64,000 nt of DNA from Fibrobacterota bacterium (GTDB taxonomy: Bacteria; Fibrobacterota; Chitinivibrionia; Chitinivibrionales; Chitinispirillaceae), in assembly GCA_023412475.1 (NCBI GenBank), contig JAEYNR010000097.1, forward strand, positions 53,876-117,875, written 5' to 3'. Positions within the stretch are counted from its first letter, which is position 1. Each line of letters begins with the position of its first letter. The position numbers were made by a program, and so were the translations under genes. Below the pieces are notes generated by a model that saw only the letters and a program-made list of their open reading frames with translations, made no database searches and was not told where the DNA came from. Positions 1 through 8,466 of the stretch are shown in pieces.

Positions 1-889
1 TGGCTGATACTGCTTCAGGATAGCTAATTTCCGGGTCTGGGTTAGCCATGGCAAAAATAATGGGTCTGTCGGCCATAGCTTTAACCATTTCAGTAGAAAC
101 AATGCCGCCACTGCTGAGGCCCGCAAAAAGATCCGCCCCTTCCATGGCATCCATCATTGTGCGTTTAGAAGTCTGCTGAGCAAAAGGCGCTTTGTAAATG
201 TTAATACCTTCTTTGCGCCCCTTGAAAAGCACACCTTTACTATCTACCATAAGAAGGTTTGATGGCTTTACCCCAAGTTTTATGTATAGATTTGCACAGG
301 AAATTGCTGCAGCTCCTGCGCCAGAGAAAACTACCTTTAATTCTGAAAGAGACTTGTCCTGAAGTTTTGCGGCATTTAAAAGGGCTGCTCCTGAGATAAT
401 AGCAGTACCATGCTGATCATCATGGAAAACCGGGATATTCATCATTTTTTTTAATTTTTCCTCAATAATGAAGCATTCCGGAGCCTTTATGTCTTCCAGG
501 TTGATGCCGCCAAAGGTCGGTTCGAGTCTGGAGATGATCTTAATCAGTTCGTCGGGATCTTTTTCATTAATTTCAATGTCGAAAACATCGATATCTGCAA
601 AACGTTTAAAAAGGATACCCTTTCCCTCCATCACAGGTTTCCCAGCCAAAGCACCTATGTCTCCCAGTCCAAGGACTGCAGTGCCATTGGAGATGACCCC
701 AACCAGATTTCCCCTGGCGGTAAAACGATAAGATGAATTAGGATCTTTGACGATTTCCCGGCATGGTTCTGCAACTCCTGGAGTGTATGCCAGAGAGAGG
801 TCTTTTTGAGTGCGGCAGGGTTTTGAGGCAATTACCTCAATTTTGCCTTTTCTGCCCATCTCATGATATTCGAGTGCTTCCTTTATCAT
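1..889 (-). CDS. maeB: NADP-type malic enzyme (3' end beyond window)
   Basis: Oxidative decarboxylation of malate to pyruvate, linking the TCA cycle to NAD(P)H supply in the cytosol. About 296 codons are visible, beginning MIKEALEYHEMGRKGKIEV at 889; the C-terminus lies left of position 1. Typical malic enzyme signatures are readable in order: SLAYTPGVAEPC, the dinucleotide-fold stretch GNLVGVISNGTAVLGLGDIG, EPTFGGINLEDIKAP, PVFHDDQHGTA (metal and substrate site) and, near the window edge, IIFAMANPDPEI. These match the MaeB-type (short, bacterial) family, which often carries a C-terminal phosphotransacetylase-like domain; whether this copy has one cannot be seen. The ATG is followed by family-conserved residues, which supports the start. 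Confidence 0.93.
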   Translation of the reverse strand, partial: MIKEALEYHEMGRKGKIEVIASKPCRTQKDLSLAYTPGVAEPCREIVKDPNSSYRFTARGNLVGVISNGTAVLGLGDIGALAGKPVMEGKGILFKRFADIDVFDIEINEKDPDELIKIISRLEPTFGGINLEDIKAPECFIIEEKLKKMMNIPVFHDDQHGTAIISGAALLNAAKLQDKSLSELKVVFSGAGAAAISCANLYIKLGVKPSNLLMVDSKGVLFKGRKEGINIYKAPFAQQTSKRTMMDAMEGADLFAGLSSGGIVSTEMVKAMADRPIIFAMANPDPEISYPEAVSA

Positions 890-957
890 AAAAATCTTTC
901 GGTTAATAGTGAAACAGTCTCAGAAAAATAGATCATAAAGTTCGTTTAATAAAGTCC

Positions 958-1178
958 AAATATTCATTACTTACCTGATGAGTCGAGCACCTGTATGGTA
1001 ATCCTTCCTGGGGTTACTAACAAGAGCGTATACGTTTTTCAAGTTTTCTGATTCGAACTACAGCGGCAAAATAAAAACAAAGCGACAGCGCTTTGGATAC
1101 AATAACGCTGCAGGAGCAGTTGCGACAAAAACGAGAATTACAGTCTCTGGTGGTAGTAATTTGACCTTCAATTCTGAA
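958..1178 (+). repeat. Dispersed repeat, copy A
   Basis: Shares several blocks in the same order with copy C (54670-54905, opposite strand): GATGAGTCGAGCACCTGTA, GGGGTTACYAACA, TTCAAGTTTTCTG, a hairpin AAAGCG-loop-CGCTTT, GCAGGAGCAGT, ACAAAAAC and CTCTGGTGGTAGTAATTTGA. Copy A lacks about 45 bases found in the middle of copy C. The 890-1496 gap otherwise holds only AT-rich sequence with no credible gene. A short minus-strand reading frame across 1058-1255 is not conserved in copy C and is probably chance. Confidence 0.75.
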
Positions 1179-1496
1179 AGCCCATTCTCTTCATCAGTAA
1201 AACTCAGGCCTGAAGGAGCAAAACTTATTAAAAATATATATTTTTTTATGGACAAAATAAAACGAGATTGGCAAAATAAAGTGAAGCAGATATAGTGGTG
1301 TTACATATAAGTTTCCAGAGTCTCATATCAGATCAGTTTTATATTCCATCAAATGCATGTAAATTTAAGCTTTGGATTTGTACTTTCTTTAGTGAGAACC
1401 AAAAAAGCTTAATGACAGCGATAATTTAAGTATTTTGATGTAAGCTTTACACTATTAATCACACACTTTTTTCCCCACTCCAGAGGAGGCAGACGT

Positions 1497-4400
1497 ATGA
1501 ACGTCAGATTGTTGCTCAACACAGTTCTGTTATGTGTATTACCTGCACTATCACAGTATCAGGTTGATGTTGTACCTGGCCCTTTTGGGATATTTTCCAT
1601 GCAGGCGATTGGTGATTCATTGTATCTGAATTGCAAAAGCATCGAAGGCCAAGGTTCTTTGGCTATTGTCAAAAATGGCATGCACAAAATAGTGCATGCC
1701 GGGATCAGTTGTATTGGCTGTTCATCAGAGTTTACTGTTTTTAATGCTGCTGTCTATTACTGCCTTAATGACAGTTCAAATGATCCTTATGCGAACGCGT
1801 TATGGAAAACTGATGGTATCTCTGTAGCCACTAAAGCTGTAGCTGCAAGGGTCGGAGAACCAGTAGTGGTCGATGGTTTTATGTACTTCAGAAAATATGA
1901 TCCTTTATCAGGCCATGAGCTCTGGAAATTTGATGGTGTAAATACAGAAATGGTTGCGGATATGGTGCCTGGTACCGTAGACTTTTATCCGGCTCATATA
2001 ACTGTTTTCAATAAAAAGCTCTATTTTATGGCTGATCATCCTGAATATGGCTTTGAGCTCTGGACATCCGATGGGACTAAAGCCGGTACTTATCTTCTAA
2101 AAGATATCTGGCGTGGTACTAAAGGATCAGACAGGACAACTGCTAATACCTTCAAATTAACAGAATACAACAACCGATTTTATTTTCTGGCCAACGATAG
2201 TATCCATGGAGTGGAGTTATGGCATTCTGATGGGACTTCAGCGGGAACCACTTTGCTAAAGGACATACTCCCGGGCGAGGCATCTGCTTTCAATAATAGT
2301 TTCTTGGCTACCCCTCTACTTTGCTGCGTTTTCAACAATGAGCTTTATTTTGTACCTGATGCCAGTGTAAATGGAAAAGAGTTATGGAAAACCGATGGCA
2401 CCACCAGTGGAACTGTTATGCTCAAAGATATCAATCCAGGGCCTTGTGGTTCAGATATTACTGAGCTGCAAGTAAGTAACGGTTATCTTTATTTCAATGC
2501 GTTTGATGGAGTTCATGGAAAGGAACTGTGGCGCACAGATGGGACCTCAGAAGGTACGGTTATGGTTCTTGATTTGCAGCCGCAAATTCCTGGTGAAACA
2601 AGCAGTAATCCAAAAGATCTTGCCTGTCATATTGATGGTAAACTTTACTTTATATGTAAGGAATCGGTGGAAGACAGCTCCTGTTGTGAGGTGAAAGATG
2701 GTTCTCTGCTTGTCACCATTTCACTATATCGCACCGATGGAACAGTGGGGGGAACAGAAAAAATCTATAGTTTCCCCGCAGGTGAAGATCTTGACTCCAA
2801 TCACATGATTACTTCCACAAATAATGGCTTGTATTTTAGAAGTGTTAATGGCAATCATAACTACTTATTGTGGCTTCACGATAGCACTCTTTCCAACAAC
2901 AATACCACAGTATCATCGGTAACAAAGTCATTTACTGCTCAGAGGAGTACTACTGCAGTCGGTGTATCTATGAAAGTCTATTCCTACGAGGAACAGGGTA
3001 ACAATTACTGTCAATCAAATCCCAGAATTCGCGTTGTTAATACAGGATCTGTTCCAGTTTCCAATTTTAAAGTTGAGTATTACTTTATGATTGAAAATGG
3101 AAAAACTCCTATTCTTGCAAAATATTACACCGGGGATTGTTTTGTTTCTTTGGTTTCTACAGGTGGTCCTAACTACAAAATCGTTTATGATTACACCGGA
3201 AAAACCATTCAACCAGGTCAGAGCCTTCCAGATCTTGCTGGTTCTGTTGTGGGCCTTCACTATCCTGATTATTCACCATTTGATAAAACCAATGATTATT
3301 CCAACAATCTCTCCACGGCATTTTCTGAAAACAACCATATCTGTATTTACTCACAATCAAATTCTCTGATTTATGGAATACCGCCTAACTCAAACCGTCC
3401 TCCGGTTGCTATCGCCCCAGATCCAGATACGATAATCGATGTTGCGGGAGACGGAGAATATGTTTTGTTGGATGGCTCTCACAGCTATGATCCTGATGGA
3501 ACAATTGTCAGCTATGAGTGGTATAATGGTAATACTCTGATTTCATACGGTGAAACCGCGTATGTAACTTTATTTGATGGTGTGCATAATTTTATTCTAA
3601 AGGTTACTGATGACAAAGGTGCCACAGCAATCGATACTACTACTATCACGATTGTACTGCCTGCTATCAACCATCCTCCGGTTGCTATAGCCCCAGATCC
3701 AGATACGATAATCGATGCTGAGGGAGACGGAGAATATGTTATGCTGGATGGCTCTCGCAGCTATGATCCCGATGGAACAATTGTCAGCTATGAGTGGTAC
3801 AGTGGTAATACTCTGATTGCATCTGGTGATGCCGTATCTGTAACTTTATTTGATGGAGTGCATAATACTATTCTGAAGGTTGTTGATAACAAAGGTGCCA
3901 CCGCATTTGATACTACTACTATCACGATTGTACTGCCTGCTATCAACCGTCCTCCGGTTGCTATCGGTCCAGATCCAGATTCGCTAATCGATGTTGCGGG
4001 AGACGGAGAACGTGTTGTGCTGGATGGTTCTCGCAGCTATGATCCTGATGGAACGATTGTCCTCTATGAATGGTTTAATGGTAATACTCTGATTGCATAT
4101 GGTAAAACCGTTTATTTAACTTTATATCATGGAGAGCATAGTGTTATTCTAAAGGTTACTGATGACAAAGGTGCTTCTGCATTTGATACTACAACTTTCA
4201 AGATTGTAGATCCTTCAGACAAGGTCAAATTCTATTTAAGAACATATTGGGTTCGGGATGGTGACGATGTGCTGATAGAGTATTATGTTCCACCCAAGCT
4301 TGATGGTGCAGTAATTCGTTATTCTGCTCAGAGAGATCCGGGGCGGGGGGGGCCAGAAATTGGTACACTTGATGGAACTAAGGGAGATCATATGGTAAGA

Positions 4401-4514
4401 TTCTCGCATTGGACATGGCTTTACTTCGACGGCCCTGGACCGTGGCCTATAACTTTTGAAGTAAATGGTGTTGTAACTGATACACTGCAGTTCTCGTTTT
4501 ACAGGCCGCAGTAG
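1497..4514 (+). CDS. Large secreted modular protein: ELWKTDGT repeats, CBM3-like domain, three PKD domains
   Basis: 1005 aa, exported by an N-terminal signal peptide (ends near ALSQYQ, residue ~21). Residues ~100-470 carry repeated ELWKxDGTxxGT motifs, a beta-propeller-like repeat seen in many secreted bacterial proteins. Residues ~480-625 resemble family 3 cellulose-binding modules: a VxMKVYSYE start, NPRIRVVNTGSVPVSNFKV, TIQPGQSLPD and a DYSPFDKTNDYS segment. The same domain opens the protein at 18980. Residues 633-905 are three tandem PKD domains (SYDPDGTIVSYEW, LKVTDDKGA). The last 100 residues form an unassigned beta-rich tail. The ATG has a strong AGAGGAGG ribosome site. A role in binding or handling polysaccharide outside the cell is inferred; no catalytic domain is visible. 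Confidence 0.85.
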   Translation: MNVRLLLNTVLLCVLPALSQYQVDVVPGPFGIFSMQAIGDSLYLNCKSIEGQGSLAIVKNGMHKIVHAGISCIGCSSEFTVFNAAVYYCLNDSSNDPYANALWKTDGISVATKAVAARVGEPVVVDGFMYFRKYDPLSGHELWKFDGVNTEMVADMVPGTVDFYPAHITVFNKKLYFMADHPEYGFELWTSDGTKAGTYLLKDIWRGTKGSDRTTANTFKLTEYNNRFYFLANDSIHGVELWHSDGTSAGTTLLKDILPGEASAFNNSFLATPLLCCVFNNELYFVPDASVNGKELWKTDGTTSGTVMLKDINPGPCGSDITELQVSNGYLYFNAFDGVHGKELWRTDGTSEGTVMVLDLQPQIPGETSSNPKDLACHIDGKLYFICKESVEDSSCCEVKDGSLLVTISLYRTDGTVGGTEKIYSFPAGEDLDSNHMITSTNNGLYFRSVNGNHNYLLWLHDSTLSNNNTTVSSVTKSFTAQRSTTAVGVSMKVYSYEEQGNNYCQSNPRIRVVNTGSVPVSNFKVEYYFMIENGKTPILAKYYTGDCFVSLVSTGGPNYKIVYDYTGKTIQPGQSLPDLAGSVVGLHYPDYSPFDKTNDYSNNLSTAFSENNHICIYSQSNSLIYGIPPNSNRPPVAIAPDPDTIIDVAGDGEYVLLDGSHSYDPDGTIVSYEWYNGNTLISYGETAYVTLFDGVHNFILKVTDDKGATAIDTTTITIVLPAINHPPVAIAPDPDTIIDAEGDGEYVMLDGSRSYDPDGTIVSYEWYSGNTLIASGDAVSVTLFDGVHNTILKVVDNKGATAFDTTTITIVLPAINRPPVAIGPDPDSLIDVAGDGERVVLDGSRSYDPDGTIVLYEWFNGNTLIAYGKTVYLTLYHGEHSVILKVTDDKGASAFDTTTFKIVDPSDKVKFYLRTYWVRDGDDVLIEYYVPPKLDGAVIRYSAQRDPGRGGPEIGTLDGTKGDHMVRFSHWTWLYFDGPGPWPITFEVNGVVTDTLQFSFYRPQ
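3393..4212 (+). repeat. Three tandem PKD-encoding repeats, 276-base period
   Basis: Units begin at 3393, 3669 and 3945, each with AACCRTCCTCCGGTTGCTAT, giving two exact 276-base steps. Similarity is high at DNA level, so the array looks recently amplified. It codes for PKD domains of the 1497 gene. Confidence 0.9.
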
Positions 4515-4583
4515 TAAAAGCCATGCATAATTATTATTTCGGCATTTAAAGCTGTACCAGATTTTTTAAGCTTAAGCTTGTAT

Positions 4584-4608
4584 CATGGCTCCTGTGAGAG
4601 GAGCCATG
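4584..4608 (+). terminator. Candidate terminator hairpin
   Basis: Perfect 10-bp stem CATGGCTCCT / AGGAGCCATG with loop GTGAG, 70 bases after the stop of the modular secreted protein. The following T-run is poor (TATACCCTACCTTTTC), so terminator function is likely but not certain. Confidence 0.55.
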
Positions 4609-4743
4609 TATACCCTACCTTTTCTTCATCAGAATAGATTTTTGCCCAACGGGAAGTATAAATTTGCGCATGAATAATGTTGTTTTCTGTTGCTTTTATG
4701 TATATTAAAACTCATTTCAAAAACATCTCATTTGGAGGAACGT

Positions 4744-5955
4744 ATGTTGAAACGATTAATTTTGGTATGTATTGCCCTTGCATTTAGTGTTTCTGCCCAA
4801 TTTTATCCTTATAATTCCCGTATGGAGTCGATGGCTCAGACTTTTGTTGTAGATGACATAAACAACGTGCTTCGATACGCTGCTTATATGAAAAACTACG
4901 AGGATGATCTTCAGGTCACTTTTACCAATCCTATAATCGGAATCAAAGCGATTGGGGATAATTTGCGACTGGGCTTTATTGGAAACCGGGGCTTAATGTT
5001 GAGTAACCAGTTTAATGATAATTTCTACTCTATGGCAGTGCCCTTTGTTAATGGAGCAATTCCAATTGCACCCGATATTTCGATAACTAATCAATGGATT
5101 CCTCATGCAATTTTGGGTCTTGATGCTGGAATTTTGAGTCTGGGTTTTGATCTGTTTTTTGAATACGCCCGCTCACGATATAGTAATAAAGATTCTCTGC
5201 AGGAAACTACTGCCTCTGCTTCTATTCATAATCCCGGTTTTCTGGCTTCAGTTTTACTTGGTGAGAATTTTCAAATTGCAGCAAAGTTGGGTTTGGCAGC
5301 ACCCAGAATATCGGGGGAAGTAGAAACGGACAACGGCTCTGTCGAAGCAGAATCTGACAAAGGTGCCTTTTTGGAGATTGGAGGAGAGGCAAGAATTCCG
5401 ATCAGCTCGATAAAACTTTCATTGGGAGTCGATCTTATTTTAGAGAAATATGCGTTCATGGTTACTACTGAGGCTCCGCCTTCACCCAAAGTGGTTGTAA
5501 CCTCTGATGAGTTTACAGATACTAGGGCTGCGATTTATGCGGGAGTAGAGGGCGATGTTTTCACAAACGGTCTTTGGGCCGCACAATACACTCTTAATCT
5601 AATGGGACACACCTCTGAAGACGAAGATGCTCACAGCAAGGACCGCCAAACGCGCGTTGTCCATACATTCTCGGTAGGCCTGGAAAACGGATGGAATAAT
5701 TTGTGGATTTTTGACAAAGTTTTTGCCCGTGGTGGAATGAGATTGAATCTTGAAACTCCGTATACATATAGTGAACTGGGGAGCACTGAGATAAGTTCCA
5801 AGTACCAGAAAGATTTTCAAAAATTGGAGCCAACTGTGGGAATAGGTATTGAAAAAGGTGTTTTTGCTCTGGATCTCAGTATCGACCTGGGAGCGTGGAG
5901 TAATCTGGCTACCGGGCCCAAAGTAAGCAAAGTAACTGCCGGATTGTTTTTTTAA
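4744..5955 (+). CDS. Outer-membrane beta-barrel-like protein, unknown function
   Basis: 403 aa with a clear signal peptide (MLKRLILVCIALAFSVSAQF). The ATG at 4744 is preferred over an in-frame TTG at 4690, because GGAGGAACGT lies just upstream and the signal peptide starts here. The mature part has alternating hydrophobic and polar strands, many glycines and aromatic residues, and ends on a strand finishing in F-F (TAGLFF), typical of barrels inserted by BamA. No specific family was recognised. It is a single-gene unit between the preceding secreted protein and a strong terminator. Confidence 0.7.
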   Translation: MLKRLILVCIALAFSVSAQFYPYNSRMESMAQTFVVDDINNVLRYAAYMKNYEDDLQVTFTNPIIGIKAIGDNLRLGFIGNRGLMLSNQFNDNFYSMAVPFVNGAIPIAPDISITNQWIPHAILGLDAGILSLGFDLFFEYARSRYSNKDSLQETTASASIHNPGFLASVLLGENFQIAAKLGLAAPRISGEVETDNGSVEAESDKGAFLEIGGEARIPISSIKLSLGVDLILEKYAFMVTTEAPPSPKVVVTSDEFTDTRAAIYAGVEGDVFTNGLWAAQYTLNLMGHTSEDEDAHSKDRQTRVVHTFSVGLENGWNNLWIFDKVFARGGMRLNLETPYTYSELGSTEISSKYQKDFQKLEPTVGIGIEKGVFALDLSIDLGAWSNLATGPKVSKVTAGLFF

Positions 5956-5984
5956 AAGGGCAGCTTTATCAGACTATAAAGAGT

Positions 5985-6026
5985 AATGGTTCTCTTATCT
6001 GAAGTGATGAGAGAACCATTTTTTAT
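5985..6026 (+). terminator. Rho-independent terminator
   Basis: Stem AATGGTTCTCT (5985-5995) / AGAGAACCATT (6010-6020), followed directly by a T-rich tail. It lies 30 bases after the stop of the barrel protein. Confidence 0.9.
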
Positions 6027-6159
6027 TAGGTTTGCCTATTACTTGATCCAATAATCTAAAAAATGTCCATTTAGGTATTAGTTGATGTAATCATCCTCTG
6101 TTTGGAAAGCGCCTCACTGTGTAGAGACATCTGGCAGGGGGGTATTATGGTCCAGGGGC

Positions 6160-6245
6160 GGACCACAGAAGTACTATAAAACAAAGCGGCAGCGCTTTAG
6201 ATTCGTAGTGCTGCGGGAGCAGTTGTGAGGAAAAAAAAAGAATTA
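6160..6245 (+). repeat. Dispersed repeat, partial copy B
   Basis: Contains AAAACAAAGCG-GCAG-CGCTTTAGAT followed by GCTGCGGGAGCAGTTG. This is the hairpin core and downstream block of copies A and C, without the flanking blocks. It sits in the 5956-6376 gap, where no gene is visible. The same gap also contains GGAAAGCGCCTC near 6100, also found in the palindromic repeat near 16470. Confidence 0.65.
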
Positions 6246-6376
6246 TCGTCTACCCATTTGCTTCGTAAATTCGATTTCTTCTTAGATGGTAGTGTTTCTT
6301 AATCATAAATTGCAATTCGAATTGCAGACAACCTTCTTACAGGGGGCATCCACTATATATGGCAACAGACTATTAT

Positions 6377-7054
6377 TCAATTTGATATCTGGATATCATC
6401 ATAATCAGCCATAGCCTCTGAGTTAGTGTTATCGGCATCGGTGAGAAGGCCGATTACTTCCACTTCGGGTGGATTTTTGCCGAATAAGCGGCGGTAATCT
6501 TCCTTTATATTCACTTTCTGGGTAATCCATTGTCCCTTTTTTTCTGTGCCACTTCTTAAAACCACGATTCGTGCTCTACTATTATAGGGACTATTGGTGG
6601 TGGTACCTTGTGGCAGTGTGCTACTCCATACATATTTAATAATGTCGTTGAACTTGAACTTACCTTTAAAGATGACATAGATTCCTGCGCCACTGTCGTT
6701 TTTGTTTCTTTTTGTCTCATTTCCACCAGGAGGAAGTTGGTGAACACACCATTTCCAGGAAAGAAACGGGTAGCGTTCAACGGAAAAGTTATGTTTTTTG
6801 CCTATGCTGGTACAACCACCCTTAGTTTTTACCCGTAGAAACTCATTATCCATCTCTTTTTGTATAGAGAACATGGAGACATCTTTTCTGCTGGCATGCC
6901 ATCCTGGAGGAAGATTTTCGACGGAGTGGGTTTTTACAGAGAAGGTATCGATTATCTGTTTGCGCTTTGAATCGTGGCTATTGGCTGCGACTGTAGAAAA
7001 AAGTGGCAGCAGGATTAAACCGGTACTGGCTAATGTGGACAAAAAAGAGTTCAT
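6377..7054 (-). CDS. DUF3047 family secreted protein
   Basis: 225 aa from the ATG at 7054, which opens a signal peptide (MNSFLSTLASTGLILLPLFS) and has CGGGAG about ten bases upstream; the frame stays open to 7147 but that extension is unlikely. The body matches DUF3047: FLRVKTKGGCTSI, YPFLSWKWCVHQLPPGG, an acidic segment, AGIYVIFKG, IKYVWSSTLPQGT, RIVVLRSGTEK and a C-terminal VIGLLTDADNTNSEAMADYDD segment. Such proteins are periplasmic or outer-membrane associated and their role is unknown. The fold resembles a beta-sandwich ligand-binding domain. It stands alone, back to back with recA. Confidence 0.8.
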   Translation of the reverse strand: MNSFLSTLASTGLILLPLFSTVAANSHDSKRKQIIDTFSVKTHSVENLPPGWHASRKDVSMFSIQKEMDNEFLRVKTKGGCTSIGKKHNFSVERYPFLSWKWCVHQLPPGGNETKRNKNDSGAGIYVIFKGKFKFNDIIKYVWSSTLPQGTTTNSPYNSRARIVVLRSGTEKKGQWITQKVNIKEDYRRLFGKNPPEVEVIGLLTDADNTNSEAMADYDDIQISN

Positions 7055-7299
7055 ATATAAGTGCTCCCGAAAGTAGCAGGCCAAGTTTTCGCCAAGAGCC
7101 AAGAATCGATAAATACGATAACGCATTGAAAATATTGTAGATATCAAAACAGAGGCAATTTCTCCATGCTTATATTTATCTTAAGGCACAAAGGTATCTT
7201 CTTTCCATAATAGCCGCCAAATCGTATCTTTAGAAATCATCCCGTCAAATCATTTAAGAACAACATCCAGAAAATCAAAATTTTTGAGAGGAGTTCTTC

Positions 7300-8379
7300 G
7301 TGGCAAAAAAGAGCAATATTGGCGAAGAGTCAAAAAACAAAAGCAGTGCATTGGACCAGGCGGTCAGTCAAATTGAAAAAGCGCATGGTAAGGGTTCGAT
7401 AATGCGCCTAGGTGTTGCAAGTCTTCTGGTTGATACACCAGTGATCTCTTCTGGATCGCTCTCACTAGATCTTGCTCTGGGGGTTGGTGGATTTCCCAAA
7501 GGACGAATAGTAGAAATTTATGGGCCGGAATCATCCGGGAAAACTACTCTGGCACTTCATGCAATTGCCAACGCTCAGAAAAAGGGTGGAATTGCCGTGC
7601 TAATCGATGCCGAATATGCATTTGATGCAGCGTATGCAAAAAATCTGGGTGTTGATATCGATAATCTGCTGGTCTCTCAACCCGATACCGGTGAACAGGC
7701 TTTGGAGATTGCAGATACACTGGTGCGTAGCGGAGCGGTAGATATTATAGTTGTCGATAGTGTTGCAGCCCTGGTTCCTGCAGCCGAAATTGAAGGTGAT
7801 ATGGGCGATAGTCATATGGGATTGCAGGCGCGGCTAATGTCTCAGGCACTTCGCAAACTGACCGGTATCATTTCAAAATCGAAAACATGCCTTATTTTTA
7901 TAAATCAGCTTCGTATGAAAATTGGTGTTATGTTTGGTAATCCTGAGACTACAACCGGTGGAAATGCGCTGAAATTCTATTCATCGGTAAGAATTGATAT
8001 CCGCAGGATTGCGGCCATTAAAGATGGGGATAATGTGGTAGGAAACCGTACCAGGGCTAAAGTGGTAAAAAATAAGGTTGCTCCACCCTTTAAAGAGGCT
8101 GAATTTGATATTCTTTATGGAAAAGGTATCTCATTTGAAGGTGATATGCTTGATTTGTCTGTGGAAATGGGAATAGTGGACAAAAGTGGTTCATGGTTTT
8201 CTTACAAGGGCGAAAGAATCGGGCAGGGAAGAGAGAAAGCACGTGAATTTTTAATTGAAAATCGTGACATACTTGAGGCTATTGAGCAGGCGGTGCGTGA
8301 AAAAGGTGCTTTAAAAAAAGCCATTTTGACAGACGATAGCGCTCAAGAGGTTTCTGCGGAGCTCTTAGAGCAGAAATAA
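7300..8379 (+). CDS. recA: Recombinase RecA
   Basis: 359 aa, close to the usual length. RecA coats single-stranded DNA, drives strand exchange and activates the SOS response. Walker A GPESSGKT is at residues 75-82. Further landmarks are VDSVAALVP (Walker B), MGLQARLMSQALRKLT, INQLRMKIGVMFGNPETTTGG (loop L2 region) and FYSSVR. Small departures from the common text are DAEYAFD for DAEHALD and GNRTRAKVVKNK. The start is GTG, preceded by GAGAGGAG. No SOS (LexA) box was recognised upstream; other phyla use different operators, so this says little. A weak 5-bp hairpin with a long T-run follows at 8402-8427. Confidence 0.98.
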   Translation: MAKKSNIGEESKNKSSALDQAVSQIEKAHGKGSIMRLGVASLLVDTPVISSGSLSLDLALGVGGFPKGRIVEIYGPESSGKTTLALHAIANAQKKGGIAVLIDAEYAFDAAYAKNLGVDIDNLLVSQPDTGEQALEIADTLVRSGAVDIIVVDSVAALVPAAEIEGDMGDSHMGLQARLMSQALRKLTGIISKSKTCLIFINQLRMKIGVMFGNPETTTGGNALKFYSSVRIDIRRIAAIKDGDNVVGNRTRAKVVKNKVAPPFKEAEFDILYGKGISFEGDMLDLSVEMGIVDKSGSWFSYKGERIGQGREKAREFLIENRDILEAIEQAVREKGALKKAILTDDSAQEVSAELLEQK

Positions 8380-8466
8380 AAATATATATAGTGAAAAATT
8401 ACCCAGGATGGGTTCTCATTTTTTTTTGAGGTGGTGCTTTTAACAACGGAAAATATCTTACTTTCT

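Noticed and set aside
1058..1255. 65-codon minus-strand frame in dispersed repeat A
   Set aside because: Not conserved in copies B and C; explained by the repeat.
7147..7299. LexA/SOS box upstream of recA
   Set aside because: No inverted operator recognised; the phylum's operator is not known to me.
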